Assembly (NCBI GenBank): GCA_910579805.1
Contig: CAJTWM010000017.1
Span: 9,350-73,349 of the forward strand
Direction: 5' to 3'
Source: an uncultured Lachnospiraceae bacterium
GTDB taxonomy: Bacteria; Bacillota; Clostridia; Lachnospirales; Lachnospiraceae
Length of the DNA: 64,000 nucleotides
The translations under genes and the position numbers were made by a program. The notes under the pieces are model-generated. The model was not told where the DNA came from. It did no database searches and worked only from the letters and a program-made list of their open reading frames with translations. Positions 7,911 through 17,608 of the stretch are shown one piece after another (the first letter of the stretch is position 1; each line of letters starts with the position of its first letter).

Positions 7911-9206
7911 TTAGCTATGATCCAGCATATTCTCGATAAAGATGCCATATCCCCTTGTCGAATCCTGTACCAATACATGCGTGACGGCGCCGATCAATTT
8001 GCCGTCCTGAATAATAGGACTGCCGCTCATGCCCTGCACGATCCCCCCTGTCAAAGACAACAGCTCCGGATCGGTGATTTTGATCACGATCCCTCTGTTC
8101 ACGTTGTCATGATCCAGTCTTACCTCCGTGATTTCTATCCCGTAGTACTCTTTTTCATCCCCAACCGTGCACAGGATCTGGGCATCTCCCAAACGGATCT
8201 CTTGTTTTAACCCTATAGGCAGCATCCGCGCATCTTTCAAACTGTCCATTTTGGAAATGTCGCAAGATCCGAAGATTCCGGCCGAAGTATTGTCGCGGAT
8301 CGTACCGATCACATTCTTTTCCGAATAGGAGATCATTCCGGTCAGCTCGCCCGGCGAACCGTTCGTTCCCTTTTTTATGGATATAATGTTTGTATGATAC
8401 AAAAGTCCCTCGTCCAGTTCCATCAGCGCGCTGGTATCCACATCATTGATCCCATGTCCAAGCGCTCCGAAGTTCCCTCTTTCGTCTACAAAAGTCAAGG
8501 TACCGATCCCTTGTGCATTGTCTCTTACCCATATTCCCAGTTTGGCTTCTCCGTTCTGATTTTCTCTGGGAGTCACCTGCAGTTTCATCAGTTCCTTCTC
8601 CCTTTCTACGGTAAGCATCAATTCTTTTTCTCCGTTTTCTTCAATCAGTTCCATAAACTGTTTTTTACCTTCTATGATTTCCTCATTTACTTTTAATATA
8701 TAATCCCCCGGCCTTAATATATATTTGGAAGGCGCGCATGCCATTCCGTCGCCTGCCCTGAATTCTCCGACGCCTACTACTAAAACGCCCTGCGTTTCCA
8801 CATAAATCCCGATCGGGACTCCGGCCGGCATGACCATTCTGTCTTCAATGACCTGAATACTTACCTGTTTGATCGGCATAATCCCGAAAAGTTTTACATT
8901 CATTTGGTATGTTTTCAGCATTTCCGACTTAAACGTAACCTTTTGGCTCAGATCCAGCTTCAGACTCTCCGGTTTTGAGCCGTCGCCGAACTCTCCCACC
9001 TCTACTGCCTCCAAATAAACCTCGCCTGAGGCCGGCACATGAAAATCGAAAGTCTGATCCACCCCTGCTTTAATACGGATCGTTGTCGGAATCTGCGTCC
9101 ACCATGTGTACAAAATCATACCGATCACGGTCATTGCAGACGCAATAATCCCCCAATATAATATCCATTTCTTCCATTGTCCGTGCAGCCTTGTTCTTTC
9201 CTTCAT
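7911..9206 (-). CDS. spoIVB: SpoIVB serine peptidase (sigma-K checkpoint signal)
   Basis: S55-family peptidase secreted from the forespore into the intermembrane space, where it triggers processing of pro-sigma-K factors. With the chosen start it has 431 residues: a signal anchor (about 14-36), a PDZ domain (about 125-205, GVPIGIYVETQGVLVVGVGEF onward) and the peptidase domain. The catalytic triad can be placed at His251 (GALGHGIND), Asp379 (KITDPELL) and Ser394 (QGMSGSP), matching the 127/15-residue spacing of the B. subtilis protein. The frame stays open to a TTG at 9290, but that segment lies in the recN terminator hairpin, so translation must begin downstream. ATG 9206 gives a proper signal anchor. 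A forespore (sigma-G) promoter is expected in 9207-9258, but I see no convincing match. Confidence 0.92.
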   Translation of the reverse strand: MKERTRLHGQWKKWILYWGIIASAMTVIGMILYTWWTQIPTTIRIKAGVDQTFDFHVPASGEVYLEAVEVGEFGDGSKPESLKLDLSQKVTFKSEMLKTYQMNVKLFGIMPIKQVSIQVIEDRMVMPAGVPIGIYVETQGVLVVGVGEFRAGDGMACAPSKYILRPGDYILKVNEEIIEGKKQFMELIEENGEKELMLTVEREKELMKLQVTPRENQNGEAKLGIWVRDNAQGIGTLTFVDERGNFGALGHGINDVDTSALMELDEGLLYHTNIISIKKGTNGSPGELTGMISYSEKNVIGTIRDNTSAGIFGSCDISKMDSLKDARMLPIGLKQEIRLGDAQILCTVGDEKEYYGIEITEVRLDHDNVNRGIVIKITDPELLSLTGGIVQGMSGSPIIQDGKLIGAVTHVLVQDSTRGYGIFIENMLDHS

Positions 9207-9258
9207 TTTGTCACATCTCTTTCTTAAAACCGTCAAACGGCCATTTTCCCTATACGAT

Positions 9259-9313
9259 AAAAAGGACATCTGGCGTATATTGTAAAACAATATCCCGCAG
9301 GTATGTCCTTTTT
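9259..9313 (-). terminator. terminator of the asp23-recN operon
   Basis: Long hairpin on the minus strand with outer arms GGACAT/ATGTCC and inner arms ATATTGT/ACAATAT, followed by TTTTTAT. An A-run on the other side makes it potentially bidirectional. It isolates spoIVB from recN. Confidence 0.82.
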
Positions 9314-9339
9314 ATTATGTGACAAAAATTTAATTTCAA

Positions 9340-11028
9340 TTAGGATTGTTTTGTCTTTGCTGCCAATTCCTTCAATTCTTTTGCATTCGACAACGCCGAC
9401 TGTGTGATTTCTTCGCTCCCTAAAAGCCTTGCCAATTCTTTTATACTCTCTTCTTCCTTTATTTCCCTTATAGTTGTCGTCGTCTTATCTTTCACTGCGT
9501 TTTTTTCAATCAAAAAATGGCTGTCCGCCATTGCCGCGATCTGAGGAAGATGAGTGATACATATGACTTGATGCTCTCCGCCCAAAATACCGAGCTTTTC
9601 CGATACCTTCCAGGCTGTCTTACCGCTGATCCCCGCGTCGATCTCATCAAAAATAAGCGTATCCGTTTGATCTTTTTTAGCCAATACCGTTTTTAACGCA
9701 AGCATGATTCTGGAAAGTTCACCGCCGCTCGCTACCATACCGAGCGGTCTGATGGCTTCGCCCGGATTGGTACTGATCATAAATTCCACTTCGTCATAAC
9801 CGTCGGCATGCGGCGCCTCTGCATTAGGACGCACCTGTATCTCAAATTGAACCTCTAGAAAATTTAAATCTACCAGTGCGCTTTTCATCTGCTGCGCCAG
9901 TTCCGTCCCGCTTTTTACGCGAAGCTTAGAAAGCCTGCCGCAGTCTTCCAGCACTTTTTTGTGCTTCTCTTCTACTTTATTTTCTAACCGGAGGCGGTAA
10001 TTTTCATAATCCGAAAGCCGCTCTGCTTTTTCCTGTATATTCTCTCCGTAGGAAATAACCTCTTCTATGGACTTACCGTATTTCGATTTTAAATGATTTA
10101 ACAGATTTAATCTTTCCTCTGTCTGTTTGAACGCAAATTCGTCCAATTCCATCTCTTCCATGTTTTTAGTAAAACTATGGTTTAAATCGTTCAGCATACT
10201 GTCTATATCTTCCAACATTGCCTGTAAAGTCCCGATTTCCTCATCATAAGCAGCGACCCCTTTGATCTCCCGCAATGCCCTCTCAACCTGACCGGCTGCT
10301 CCCTGTCCGTCTTCGGAATTTAAACAGCCGTAGGCGGCGGAAAGAGCCGCTGCGATCTTCTTACCGTTGATCATTTTGCGGTATTGCTTTTCCAGTTCTT
10401 CGTCTTCTCCCGGACGCAGGACGGCATCGGCAATCTCCTGTGCTTCAAATTCAGCCAGCGCCATTTCCCGCTTTCTTGCTTCTTCATCCAGTGCCGATTC
10501 CTTCAGCTCTTTATTTAAAATTTCATATTCTTTATAATCTTTCCGCAGTTCTTCTTTTATCTTATGAATTTTTCCGTAGGAATAATCGTCCAATATTTCC
10601 AAATGCTTTTTTTTATGAAGCAACGATTGGTGTTCATGCTGACCGTGAATGTCAATCAAAAGTTCCGCAAGCTCTTTCACCTGCTTTGCGGTAACTGTCT
10701 CTCCGTTCACCTTGCAGACACTCCTAGCCGGCTGAATCCTTCTCTGTATAATAAGAAGGCCGTCGTCCTCCGCAAAAAGTTCCATATCCGCAAGCTTTTT
10801 TTTGACGCTCTCATCCCGTATCTGAAACACCAGTTCTACCAATGCGTATTCCGCGCCTGTCCGGATCAGTTCTTTATCCGCTTTCGCCCCAAGCGCAAGA
10901 TTTACCGAACCTATGATAATTGATTTTCCTGCGCCCGTTTCTCCTGAAAGAATATTCAGTCCTTCTCCGAAAACCACTTCCGTTTCATCAATAAGCGCCA
11001 AATTTTTCACATGTAAACTTACCAGCAT
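9340..11028 (-). CDS. recN: DNA repair ATPase RecN
   Basis: SMC-like ATPase of double-strand break repair, cytoplasmic, 562 residues, the usual length. The Walker A motif is at 29-36 (GETGAGKS). Two long coiled coils (about 150-230 and 290-370) flank a central hinge, and the C-terminal head carries the signature-like VASGGELSRIMLALK and Walker B TLIFDEIDAGISG. AAAGGAG stands seven bases before ATG. It is the last gene of the operon starting with asp23, directly after argR, an arrangement common in Clostridia and Bacilli. Confidence 0.97.
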   Translation of the reverse strand: MLVSLHVKNLALIDETEVVFGEGLNILSGETGAGKSIIIGSVNLALGAKADKELIRTGAEYALVELVFQIRDESVKKKLADMELFAEDDGLLIIQRRIQPARSVCKVNGETVTAKQVKELAELLIDIHGQHEHQSLLHKKKHLEILDDYSYGKIHKIKEELRKDYKEYEILNKELKESALDEEARKREMALAEFEAQEIADAVLRPGEDEELEKQYRKMINGKKIAAALSAAYGCLNSEDGQGAAGQVERALREIKGVAAYDEEIGTLQAMLEDIDSMLNDLNHSFTKNMEEMELDEFAFKQTEERLNLLNHLKSKYGKSIEEVISYGENIQEKAERLSDYENYRLRLENKVEEKHKKVLEDCGRLSKLRVKSGTELAQQMKSALVDLNFLEVQFEIQVRPNAEAPHADGYDEVEFMISTNPGEAIRPLGMVASGGELSRIMLALKTVLAKKDQTDTLIFDEIDAGISGKTAWKVSEKLGILGGEHQVICITHLPQIAAMADSHFLIEKNAVKDKTTTTIREIKEEESIKELARLLGSEEITQSALSNAKELKELAAKTKQS

Positions 11029-11103
11029 TTTTTCACTCCTTTTTCATCATCCGTTGATCTCTCCCTATAAATTCTCTCTCCCAACAGATTTTTCTAAAAG
11101 GCT

Positions 11104-11556
11104 TCAGCTTTCAAGCATTTTATAAATCTTTTCCATAACGACCTTTGTATCGTCCAAAGTCCTGACTGCCATCATAATCGTATCGTCTCCCGCGATACTT
11201 CCCACGATCTCTTTGAATTTCATGGCGTCTACGGCGACTGCCACTGCGCTCGCCATTCCCGAAACTGTCTTGACCACAAGAATATTTTGCGCCATATCGA
11301 CGGAAAGCAGCCCGTCTTTCAAGACCCGGATATATTTATCTACCAAATGGCTGTCGTCCTGCCGCAAAACAATATATTTTTGTTTTCCCTCTCCCGTTGG
11401 GATCTTGGATAACTGCAGCTCGCGAATATCTCTTGAAACGGTTGCCTGTGTTACCTGAAATCCCGCCTCCTTTAAATAATCTGCCAGTTCCTCCTGCGTT
11501 TCCACATCGTATTTCTCGATCAGTTCCAATATTTTAGCATGGCGAAGTTTCTTCAT
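11104..11556 (-). CDS. argR: arginine repressor
   Basis: Hexameric arginine-dependent transcription regulator (ArgR/AhrC), 150 residues. The N-terminal winged helix (about 1-70) shows VTQATVSRDIRELQL. The C-terminal domain (about 80-150) carries the arginine-binding/oligomerisation motif GSIAGDDTIMMAVR. ATG 11556 gives the family start MKKLRHAKIL. A GTG two codons upstream (11562) is an alternative. It sits between nadK and recN in the long operon, the classical Firmicute position, and may regulate arg genes elsewhere. Confidence 0.95.
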   Translation of the reverse strand: MKKLRHAKILELIEKYDVETQEELADYLKEAGFQVTQATVSRDIRELQLSKIPTGEGKQKYIVLRQDDSHLVDKYIRVLKDGLLSVDMAQNILVVKTVSGMASAVAVAVDAMKFKEIVGSIAGDDTIMMAVRTLDDTKVVMEKIYKMLES

Positions 11557-11585
11557 AAGCACCGTCTCTTTCTTCCCGTCTGATT

Positions 11586-12428
11586 TTATTTTTCGTTCAG
11601 TTTCTTATGTAATACTTCCAAAAAGCTCACATTGCTCAGCTTTATGATATCTGTTTTTTTCTCCGACTGGCATATCTCGATCCTGTCGCCCGTCGTCAAC
11701 GTAACCTTATGGCTGCCGTCAAAATTGGCTTCTACCTCTAACGCCTTTCCTTCTTTTCCTTCATCAATTTCTATTACAATCCGATCTTCCGCAGAGAGAA
11801 TGATACTCCTTGTGTTTAAAGTGTGAGGGCAGATCGGAGTGATCATTAAAAGTTTTGCTTTCGGTTCCACAATAGGGCCTCCTGCCGAAAGATTGTATCC
11901 CGTGGAACCGGTAGGCGTTGCTACAAGAACGCCGTCCGCACTGTAGGAATACAAAAACAAGTCGTTCACATATATGCTGTATTTGATGACCTGTAGAGAT
12001 CCGCATCTGGTAATGGAGATATCGTTCAGCGCCCAGTCTTCCTGCACCGCTCTGCCCTTCTTCCTGATTCTGCCAATCAGCATCATACGTTCCTCTAACT
12101 CATACTCGTCCCGCAAAAGCCGTTCCAAAGCGCTTTCTATACCGGGAATTTCTATTTCCGCAAGATAACCTGTCGTCCCCATATTGATCCCCAACATGGG
12201 GATCCTCTTTTCTACCGTATCCCTTGCCGCCTGCAGCATAGTTCCGTCCCCGCCCAGCACAAGCATCCCTTCAATCTCTTCCGCGATTTTTACCTTTGTC
12301 TGCGGGTCCGGCTCTTTTTCCTGAATCATGCAGCTCCCTCCCCGCTCTTCAATAAAATGCTTGATCCTGTTCGTCACCTCTAGTTCAGGATCTTTACTCC
12401 TATTTGTAATAATATAAAAATGCCGCAT
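11586..12428 (-). CDS. nadK: NAD(+) kinase
   Basis: ATP-dependent NAD kinase making NADP, cytoplasmic, 280 residues. The GGDGT motif is at 59-63, followed by NMGTTGYLAE and the NAD-binding segment TPTGSTGYNLSAGGPIV, all intact. Start ATG 12428 has AAGG about 11 bases upstream. It lies between tlyA and argR in the same operon, a conserved neighbourhood. Confidence 0.96.
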   Translation of the reverse strand: MRHFYIITNRSKDPELEVTNRIKHFIEERGGSCMIQEKEPDPQTKVKIAEEIEGMLVLGGDGTMLQAARDTVEKRIPMLGINMGTTGYLAEIEIPGIESALERLLRDEYELEERMMLIGRIRKKGRAVQEDWALNDISITRCGSLQVIKYSIYVNDLFLYSYSADGVLVATPTGSTGYNLSAGGPIVEPKAKLLMITPICPHTLNTRSIILSAEDRIVIEIDEGKEGKALEVEANFDGSHKVTLTTGDRIEICQSEKKTDIIKLSNVSFLEVLHKKLNEK

Positions 12429-12467
12429 AACTTCATATGCCTTTCCCGCACTCCGCAGCCTGTTGCC

Positions 12468-13364
12468 TTAAAGCGCTTCATGCGCCGCCTTTACCGTATC
12501 CAAGATCAATTTCCGTATTTCGTCCTTTTCCGAAAGACCGTTTTTCGTCTCCACGATCTTTCTTAGTATTTCTTCCGCCCCGCTTTCCGAAATATCCTGC
12601 GTAGGCTCCGCCCTACCGGCATTTTTTTCAAGATAAAGCAGATATTCTATATTTCCCTCAGGTCCCTTGATCGGTGAAAATTCCAAATTCAAGACGTCAA
12701 ATCCCAGACTGTCGGCATGATCGATCACTTTCCTGATCACTTCCATGTGTATCTCCGGTTCTCTGACTACTCCCTTCTTTCCCACCTTATCTTTTCCTGC
12801 CTCAAACTGAGGCTTGATCAGGCAGACCATCTGTCCGGTATCTTTCAAAAGCCTTCTTGCAGGAAGCAGGATCTTTGTCAGGGAAATAAAAGACACGTCC
12901 ACCGAAGCAAAATCCAAATCGTCCCCGATCTGTTCCCGCAAAAAATAACGGAAATTTGTTTTCTCCATGCAGATTACCCGCTCGTCGTTCCGAAGTTTCC
13001 ATGCAAGCTGTCCGTGACCCACATCTACGGAATAGACTTTGGCCGCGCCGTTTTTCAGCATACAATCCGTAAAACCGCCTGTAGAAGCGCCGATATCCAT
13101 ACAGATCTTTTCCTTCAGCACGATCCCGAACCGCTCTATCGCCTTTTCCAGTTTGAATCCTCCGCGGCTTACATATTTGAGGCTATGCCCCCGTACTTCA
13201 ATGGACGTCTTCTCCTCGTTAAAGACTGTACCCGCTTTATCTTCCCTTTGTCCGTCCACAAACACGTTTCCAGACATTATGATCGCTTTTGCTTTTTCCC
13301 TGGACTCAGCCAAACCACGTTTTACAAGCAATACATCCAAGCGTTCTTTCATAGTTCCTCGCAT
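12468..13364 (-). CDS. tlyA: TlyA-family rRNA 2'-O-methyltransferase
   Basis: SAM-dependent RNA methyltransferase of the TlyA/hemolysin A family, which 2'-O-methylates rRNA; the 'hemolysin' name is historical. It has 298 residues. An S4 RNA-binding domain (about 5-65, RLDVLLVKRGLAESREKAK) is followed by an FtsJ-like fold with SAM motif GASTGGFTDCML and the catalytic-region KPQFEAG. Two starts are possible: ATG 13364 (AGGAG eight bases upstream) and ATG 13352 (MKERLDVLL, GAGG four bases upstream); the second matches the family's usual beginning. Located between dxs and nadK. Confidence 0.93.
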   Translation of the reverse strand: MRGTMKERLDVLLVKRGLAESREKAKAIIMSGNVFVDGQREDKAGTVFNEEKTSIEVRGHSLKYVSRGGFKLEKAIERFGIVLKEKICMDIGASTGGFTDCMLKNGAAKVYSVDVGHGQLAWKLRNDERVICMEKTNFRYFLREQIGDDLDFASVDVSFISLTKILLPARRLLKDTGQMVCLIKPQFEAGKDKVGKKGVVREPEIHMEVIRKVIDHADSLGFDVLNLEFSPIKGPEGNIEYLLYLEKNAGRAEPTQDISESGAEEILRKIVETKNGLSEKDEIRKLILDTVKAAHEAL

Positions 13365-13399
13365 TCATAGCTCTCCTGCCAAAACCCAGCCTGTTTTGG

Positions 13400-15265
13400 T
13401 CAGAGCGTCTCATATTTTTCAATCACTTTCTTTACAATGCTGTCAAGGTCGATTCCCACTTCTTTTCGCAGAATGTCCACATTTCCGTGTTCTACATAAG
13501 CGTCCGGCAATGCAATAGAGAGCGTTTGGGCCTTTGTTTGTACCCCTCCCAAAAAAGTACGCACCCTCTCGCCAAACCCTCCGCTTGACACATTTTCTTC
13601 CATGGTCACCAGCAGTCTGTGTTCTTTACATAGTTCAGACAGCATTTCCTCGTCTATCGGCTTTACGAACCTTGCGTTCGCCAAAGTACAGGAATATCCT
13701 CTGGATATCAGTTCTTCCCTTACTTCTACCGCTGTCTTTACCATACTGCCGACGGCAATAAGCGCGATCTCCGATTCTTTGTAAATCACCTCGCCTTTGC
13801 CCAGTACAATAGGGGCACGATACTCTTTTAATCCGTCGTATGCCGCCCCTCTGGGATACCTGACCGCGATAGGATGGCCGAATTTCACGGAAAACTTCAG
13901 CATGTCAGAAAGCTCCCATTTGTTTTTCGGCGCCATAATATGCATATTAGGTATAGAAGAAAGGTAGGACAGATCAAAAATTCCCTGATGAGTCTCTCCG
14001 TCGCTGCCCACAAGCCCCGCCCGGTCTATAGCAAATACGACCGGCAGGTCCTGAATGCATACGTCATGCAGAATCTGATCGTAAGAACGCTGCAGAAAAG
14101 AAGAATAAACCGCTACGATCGGTTTCATCCCTCCCGCCGCAAGTCCCGCCGCAAAAGTTACCGCATGTTCTTCCGCGATCCCCACGTCAAAAAACCTTTG
14201 GGGATAGAGATTGCGAAACCGCTTCAGTCCCGTTCCGTCCGGCATCGCCGCAGTAATGGCTACGATCCTTTCGTCACGGCTGCCTAACTTTGTCATGACC
14301 GTCGAAAAAATGTCGGTATAGTTCGGCGCCGTCCCCGGATGCGCAGGCAGTCCCGTTTCCACGTCAAAGGGTTCCGTTCCGTGAAATCTGGCAGGATGTC
14401 TCTTTGCCGGTTCGTATCCCCTGCCCTTTTCCGTGAGTACATGCACGAGCACTCCTCGCGGTATCTTTTTCGCTTCGCTGAATATGCGTATCATTTCTTC
14501 CACGTTATGTCCGTCCACCGGCCCTAAATAAGTAAGCCCCATGTCTTCAAAAAACATTCCCGGCACTACTAATTGTTTAAAACTGTTTTTGGCACGTTGT
14601 ATTCCTTCCACCAAAGGTTTTCCATATTTAGGCATACCAAGCAGGGAGTAATAGATGCTCTCTTTAATATCCCAATACTTGGGAGCCATACGGACATTAT
14701 TCAGATATTTGGAAATACCTCCTACGTTTTCCGAAATAGACATATTGTTGTCGTTCAGTACCACAATGAAATTCGTTTCCATTCTGGACGCATTATTTAA
14801 CGCCTCGTAGGCCATGCCGCCCGTTAAGGCTCCGTCCCCGATGACGGACACAATGGTATTGGACTCTCCCAAAATATCCCTTGCCCGTACCAGTCCGAGT
14901 CCCGCTGAGATCGAAGTGGAACTGTGTCCCGTGTCAAAGCAGTCGCAGGGACTTTCTTTTCTTTTGGGGAAACCGCTCATACCGCCGTATTTACGCAGGG
15001 TATCAAAGCCTTCCCGCCTTCCGGTCAGCAGCTTATGCGTATAAGACTGGTGCCCCACATCCCATATGATCTTATCCTGTGGGAGATTTAAAGATAAGTG
15101 CAAAGCCATGGTAAGTTCCACCGCTCCTAAATTAGAACCCAAATGGCCTCCGGTCACACTGATTTTTTCGATCAAAAACTGCCTGATTTCTTCTGCCAGC
15201 GTATTGTAATCTGCAGGGCTGATATTCTTTATGTCGTTTTCTTTCGTTATCTGTTCCAGCAGCAT
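13400..15265 (-). CDS. dxs: 1-deoxy-D-xylulose-5-phosphate synthase
   Basis: First enzyme of the MEP isoprenoid pathway: pyruvate plus glyceraldehyde-3-phosphate to DXP, thiamine diphosphate dependent. At 621 residues it has full length. Motifs seen are SVTGGHLGSNLGAVEL, the ThDP/Mg motif GDGALTGGMAYEALNNA...NDNNMSIS, and the transketolase pyrimidine domain with GIAEEHAVTFAAGLA. AGAGGAG lies five bases before ATG. It stands 14 bases from ispA, so precursor synthesis and chain elongation are coexpressed. Confidence 0.97.
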   Translation of the reverse strand: MLLEQITKENDIKNISPADYNTLAEEIRQFLIEKISVTGGHLGSNLGAVELTMALHLSLNLPQDKIIWDVGHQSYTHKLLTGRREGFDTLRKYGGMSGFPKRKESPCDCFDTGHSSTSISAGLGLVRARDILGESNTIVSVIGDGALTGGMAYEALNNASRMETNFIVVLNDNNMSISENVGGISKYLNNVRMAPKYWDIKESIYYSLLGMPKYGKPLVEGIQRAKNSFKQLVVPGMFFEDMGLTYLGPVDGHNVEEMIRIFSEAKKIPRGVLVHVLTEKGRGYEPAKRHPARFHGTEPFDVETGLPAHPGTAPNYTDIFSTVMTKLGSRDERIVAITAAMPDGTGLKRFRNLYPQRFFDVGIAEEHAVTFAAGLAAGGMKPIVAVYSSFLQRSYDQILHDVCIQDLPVVFAIDRAGLVGSDGETHQGIFDLSYLSSIPNMHIMAPKNKWELSDMLKFSVKFGHPIAVRYPRGAAYDGLKEYRAPIVLGKGEVIYKESEIALIAVGSMVKTAVEVREELISRGYSCTLANARFVKPIDEEMLSELCKEHRLLVTMEENVSSGGFGERVRTFLGGVQTKAQTLSIALPDAYVEHGNVDILRKEVGIDLDSIVKKVIEKYETL

Positions 15266-15279
15266 AGGTACTCCTCTTA

Positions 15280-16170
15280 TTACTTTTCTCTATTGATCAA
15301 CCTCTCCACGAGTTCCTCCAAAAACGGATTCCTCTGACCAAAAGAAGCCAAAATGGAAACAGCTTCTTCGCTCAGCCGTTTTACCTCTTCTTTTGACTTT
15401 TCAATACCATAAAGAGATACATATGTCATCTTATGATTCTTTTCGTCGCTTCCAATCGGTTTGCCGAGTACATCAAAGGTACTCGTCACATCCAGAATAT
15501 CGTCCTGAATCTGAAATGCGATCCCGATATTGTAAGCGCATTTTTCAATCCGTGCCGTTTCTTCCGAAGAAGCTCCCGCCAGTACCGCGCCGATCATCAT
15601 TGCCGCCTGTATCAACGCCGCCGTTTTATGCTCATGGATATAGAGCAGTTGCTTTTCATCCATACTGCCGTTTCTCTTTTCCGCCTCAATATCCGCCGTC
15701 TGCCCGCCTATCATACCGTAAATGCCCGCTTTTGAAGCCAAAACGGAAAGAGCGGGAAGAATATAAGGGTTGTCCCCTCCGTCCGCCTTTAACGCCGTCT
15801 CAAAAGCGAAATTTAACAGGCCGTCTCCCGCTAAAATCGCCGTACATTCGTCAAACTGCGCCCATGTGGTTTTTTTGCCGCGGCGGTACTCGTCATTATC
15901 CATAGCGGGAAGATCGTCATGTACCAAAGAATAAGTATGTATCATTTCTATTGCGGCCATAAAAGGAAAAACAGCGTCTCCCGTCCCTCCGAACATTCGG
16001 TAAGTTTCCTGCATAAGCATGGGACGAAGTCTTTTCCCGCCTGCCAAAATACTGTAATTCATTGCTTCGATCACGGTCTTCTGCTCTCCCTCTTCCTTGG
16101 GAAGATATCCCGAAATAATCGTTTCTATCTGTTTTATCCGTTCTTCTAACTGTTCTTTATTCAAATTCAC
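15280..16170 (-). CDS. ispA: polyprenyl (farnesyl/geranylgeranyl) diphosphate synthase
   Basis: Trans-prenyltransferase joining IPP to allylic diphosphates, 296 residues. Both aspartate-rich motifs are present: HDDLPAMDND and FQIQDDILD. GGKRLRP near residue 45 binds IPP. Product length cannot be read securely from the sequence; FPP is the usual product in this context. I start at GTG 16170 (MNLNKEQ), which has GGGGAG four bases upstream, rather than at GTG 16182, which has no ribosome binding site. The gene overlaps the end of xseB by 14 bases, suggesting translational coupling. Confidence 0.93.
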   Translation of the reverse strand: MNLNKEQLEERIKQIETIISGYLPKEEGEQKTVIEAMNYSILAGGKRLRPMLMQETYRMFGGTGDAVFPFMAAIEMIHTYSLVHDDLPAMDNDEYRRGKKTTWAQFDECTAILAGDGLLNFAFETALKADGGDNPYILPALSVLASKAGIYGMIGGQTADIEAEKRNGSMDEKQLLYIHEHKTAALIQAAMMIGAVLAGASSEETARIEKCAYNIGIAFQIQDDILDVTSTFDVLGKPIGSDEKNHKMTYVSLYGIEKSKEEVKRLSEEAVSILASFGQRNPFLEELVERLINREK

Positions 16171-16396
16171 AAAGCTCCCCACTTTCGCTGATCATCAAAA
16201 CCTGCTTTTCCACTCTGTCGATCGCCTCGTTACACTGTTTTAAAAGTTTCATGCCCTTTTCATATTCTGAAAAAGCATTCTCCAAGGAAATCCCGTTATC
16301 CTGTAATCTGTCGATCACGTCCTCCAATTGTTCAAAAGCCTGTTCCAAAGGAAAAGCCTGTTCATTGGAATTTTCTTTTTTTGCTTTATCTGCCAT
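16157..16396 (-). CDS. xseB: exodeoxyribonuclease VII small subunit
   Basis: Small helical subunit of exonuclease VII, which degrades single-stranded DNA in complex with XseA. 79 residues with the typical PLEQAFEQLEDVIDRLQ...SLENAFSEYEKGMKLLK pattern. The frame extends to TTG 16420 inside xseA, but ATG 16396 (MADKAKK) has GAGGG just upstream and overlaps the xseA stop by 11 bases, so I use it. Confidence 0.94.
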   Translation of the reverse strand: MADKAKKENSNEQAFPLEQAFEQLEDVIDRLQDNGISLENAFSEYEKGMKLLKQCNEAIDRVEKQVLMISESGELCEFE

Positions 16397-17597
16397 CTTC
16401 CCTCTTTTCCGTCGTTTCAACCACTGCGTTTACTTTTCCGTCACTGACATAAATAGAGATCCTGTCTCCCGGCGCAACCTGACTGACCTTTGTTATCGTC
16501 CTGCCTTCTTCATTGGAAGTATGGGAAAAACCCTGCTTTAATTTATCTAAGGGAGACAATCCTTTTAATTTTTCAACATAAAGTTCCATTTCATGCCGCT
16601 TTTTCGTTAAAAGCCGTTCCATGGCGTCTTGTATGCCCTCTTCCAGTTTAAGCGCAAAAGTACGCTTTTCCCTGATCTGATTGATGGGACTTAAATATCC
16701 TAACTGCATCTTCAGTTTTTGCAGAGCCGTTCTTTTTCTTTCCAAATGATATTCCATTGCCCCGTTCATTGCGGACGCATATTCCCCAAGCTGTTTATCC
16801 AACGCCCCCATATCGAAGACTGCCAGTTCTGCCGCTGCCGACGGTGTGGGAGCACGAAGATCCGCTACAAAGTCGCAAATCGTCGTGTCCGTCTCATGAC
16901 CTACCGCGGAAATGATCGGAATACTGCAGTCAAAAACAGCCTGTGCAACTTCTTCCTCATTAAACGCCCATAAGTCTTCCAAGGATCCTCCCCCTCTTCC
17001 GACGATCATAGCGTCCACCTTCCGCATTTCCAGCGCGCGTATTCCCTGCACAATACTGGAGGCGGCTGCATCGCCCTGCACGACCGCCGGAAACAGGATG
17101 ATCCTGATATAAGGATTCCGCCTTGTCGCAATATTGATGATGTCCCTCACTGCCGCTCCCGTAGGCGCTGTAACGACTCCCAGCGTCCTTATATATTTGG
17201 GAATAGGCTGCTTGTACGCATCTGAAAACATCCCCCGTTCCAAAAGTTCGTTTTTCAGACGCTCATAGCGTTCGTTTAAAACGCCTGCTCCATCCAGTAC
17301 GATCTGCTCCGCGTACATCTGATATTTTCCGTCCCGCTCATATACATTGATGGTACCTCCGGCTACGATCTGCTGGCCTTCTTCCATTCTAAAGGTAAGC
17401 CCGCCGCGGTTTCCGGCAAACATCACACAGGCGATCATCCCTTTTTCATCCTTCAACGTAAAATAAATATGTCCAGAGGAATGATACTTGCAGTTACTTA
17501 CTTCTCCTCTGACAAAGATGGACTGCAGCATAAAATCCTGCGTGAACATATTTTTGATATAAGAATTTACCTGTGCTACCGTATAAACATTGCGCAT
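16386..17597 (-). CDS. xseA: exodeoxyribonuclease VII large subunit
   Basis: Catalytic subunit of exonuclease VII, 403 residues. An N-terminal OB fold (about 1-100, with VRGEVSNCKYHSSGHIYFTL) is followed by the catalytic core with GRGGGSLEDLWAFNEE and AVGHETDTTICDFVADLRAPTP, then a long coiled-coil region (about 260-350) that carries XseB subunits. AAAGG lies eight bases before ATG. Follows nusB in the operon. Confidence 0.97.
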   Translation of the reverse strand: MRNVYTVAQVNSYIKNMFTQDFMLQSIFVRGEVSNCKYHSSGHIYFTLKDEKGMIACVMFAGNRGGLTFRMEEGQQIVAGGTINVYERDGKYQMYAEQIVLDGAGVLNERYERLKNELLERGMFSDAYKQPIPKYIRTLGVVTAPTGAAVRDIINIATRRNPYIRIILFPAVVQGDAAASSIVQGIRALEMRKVDAMIVGRGGGSLEDLWAFNEEEVAQAVFDCSIPIISAVGHETDTTICDFVADLRAPTPSAAAELAVFDMGALDKQLGEYASAMNGAMEYHLERKRTALQKLKMQLGYLSPINQIREKRTFALKLEEGIQDAMERLLTKKRHEMELYVEKLKGLSPLDKLKQGFSHTSNEEGRTITKVSQVAPGDRISIYVSDGKVNAVVETTEKREDGR

Positions 17598-17608
17598 TTT
17601 TTTTACCT

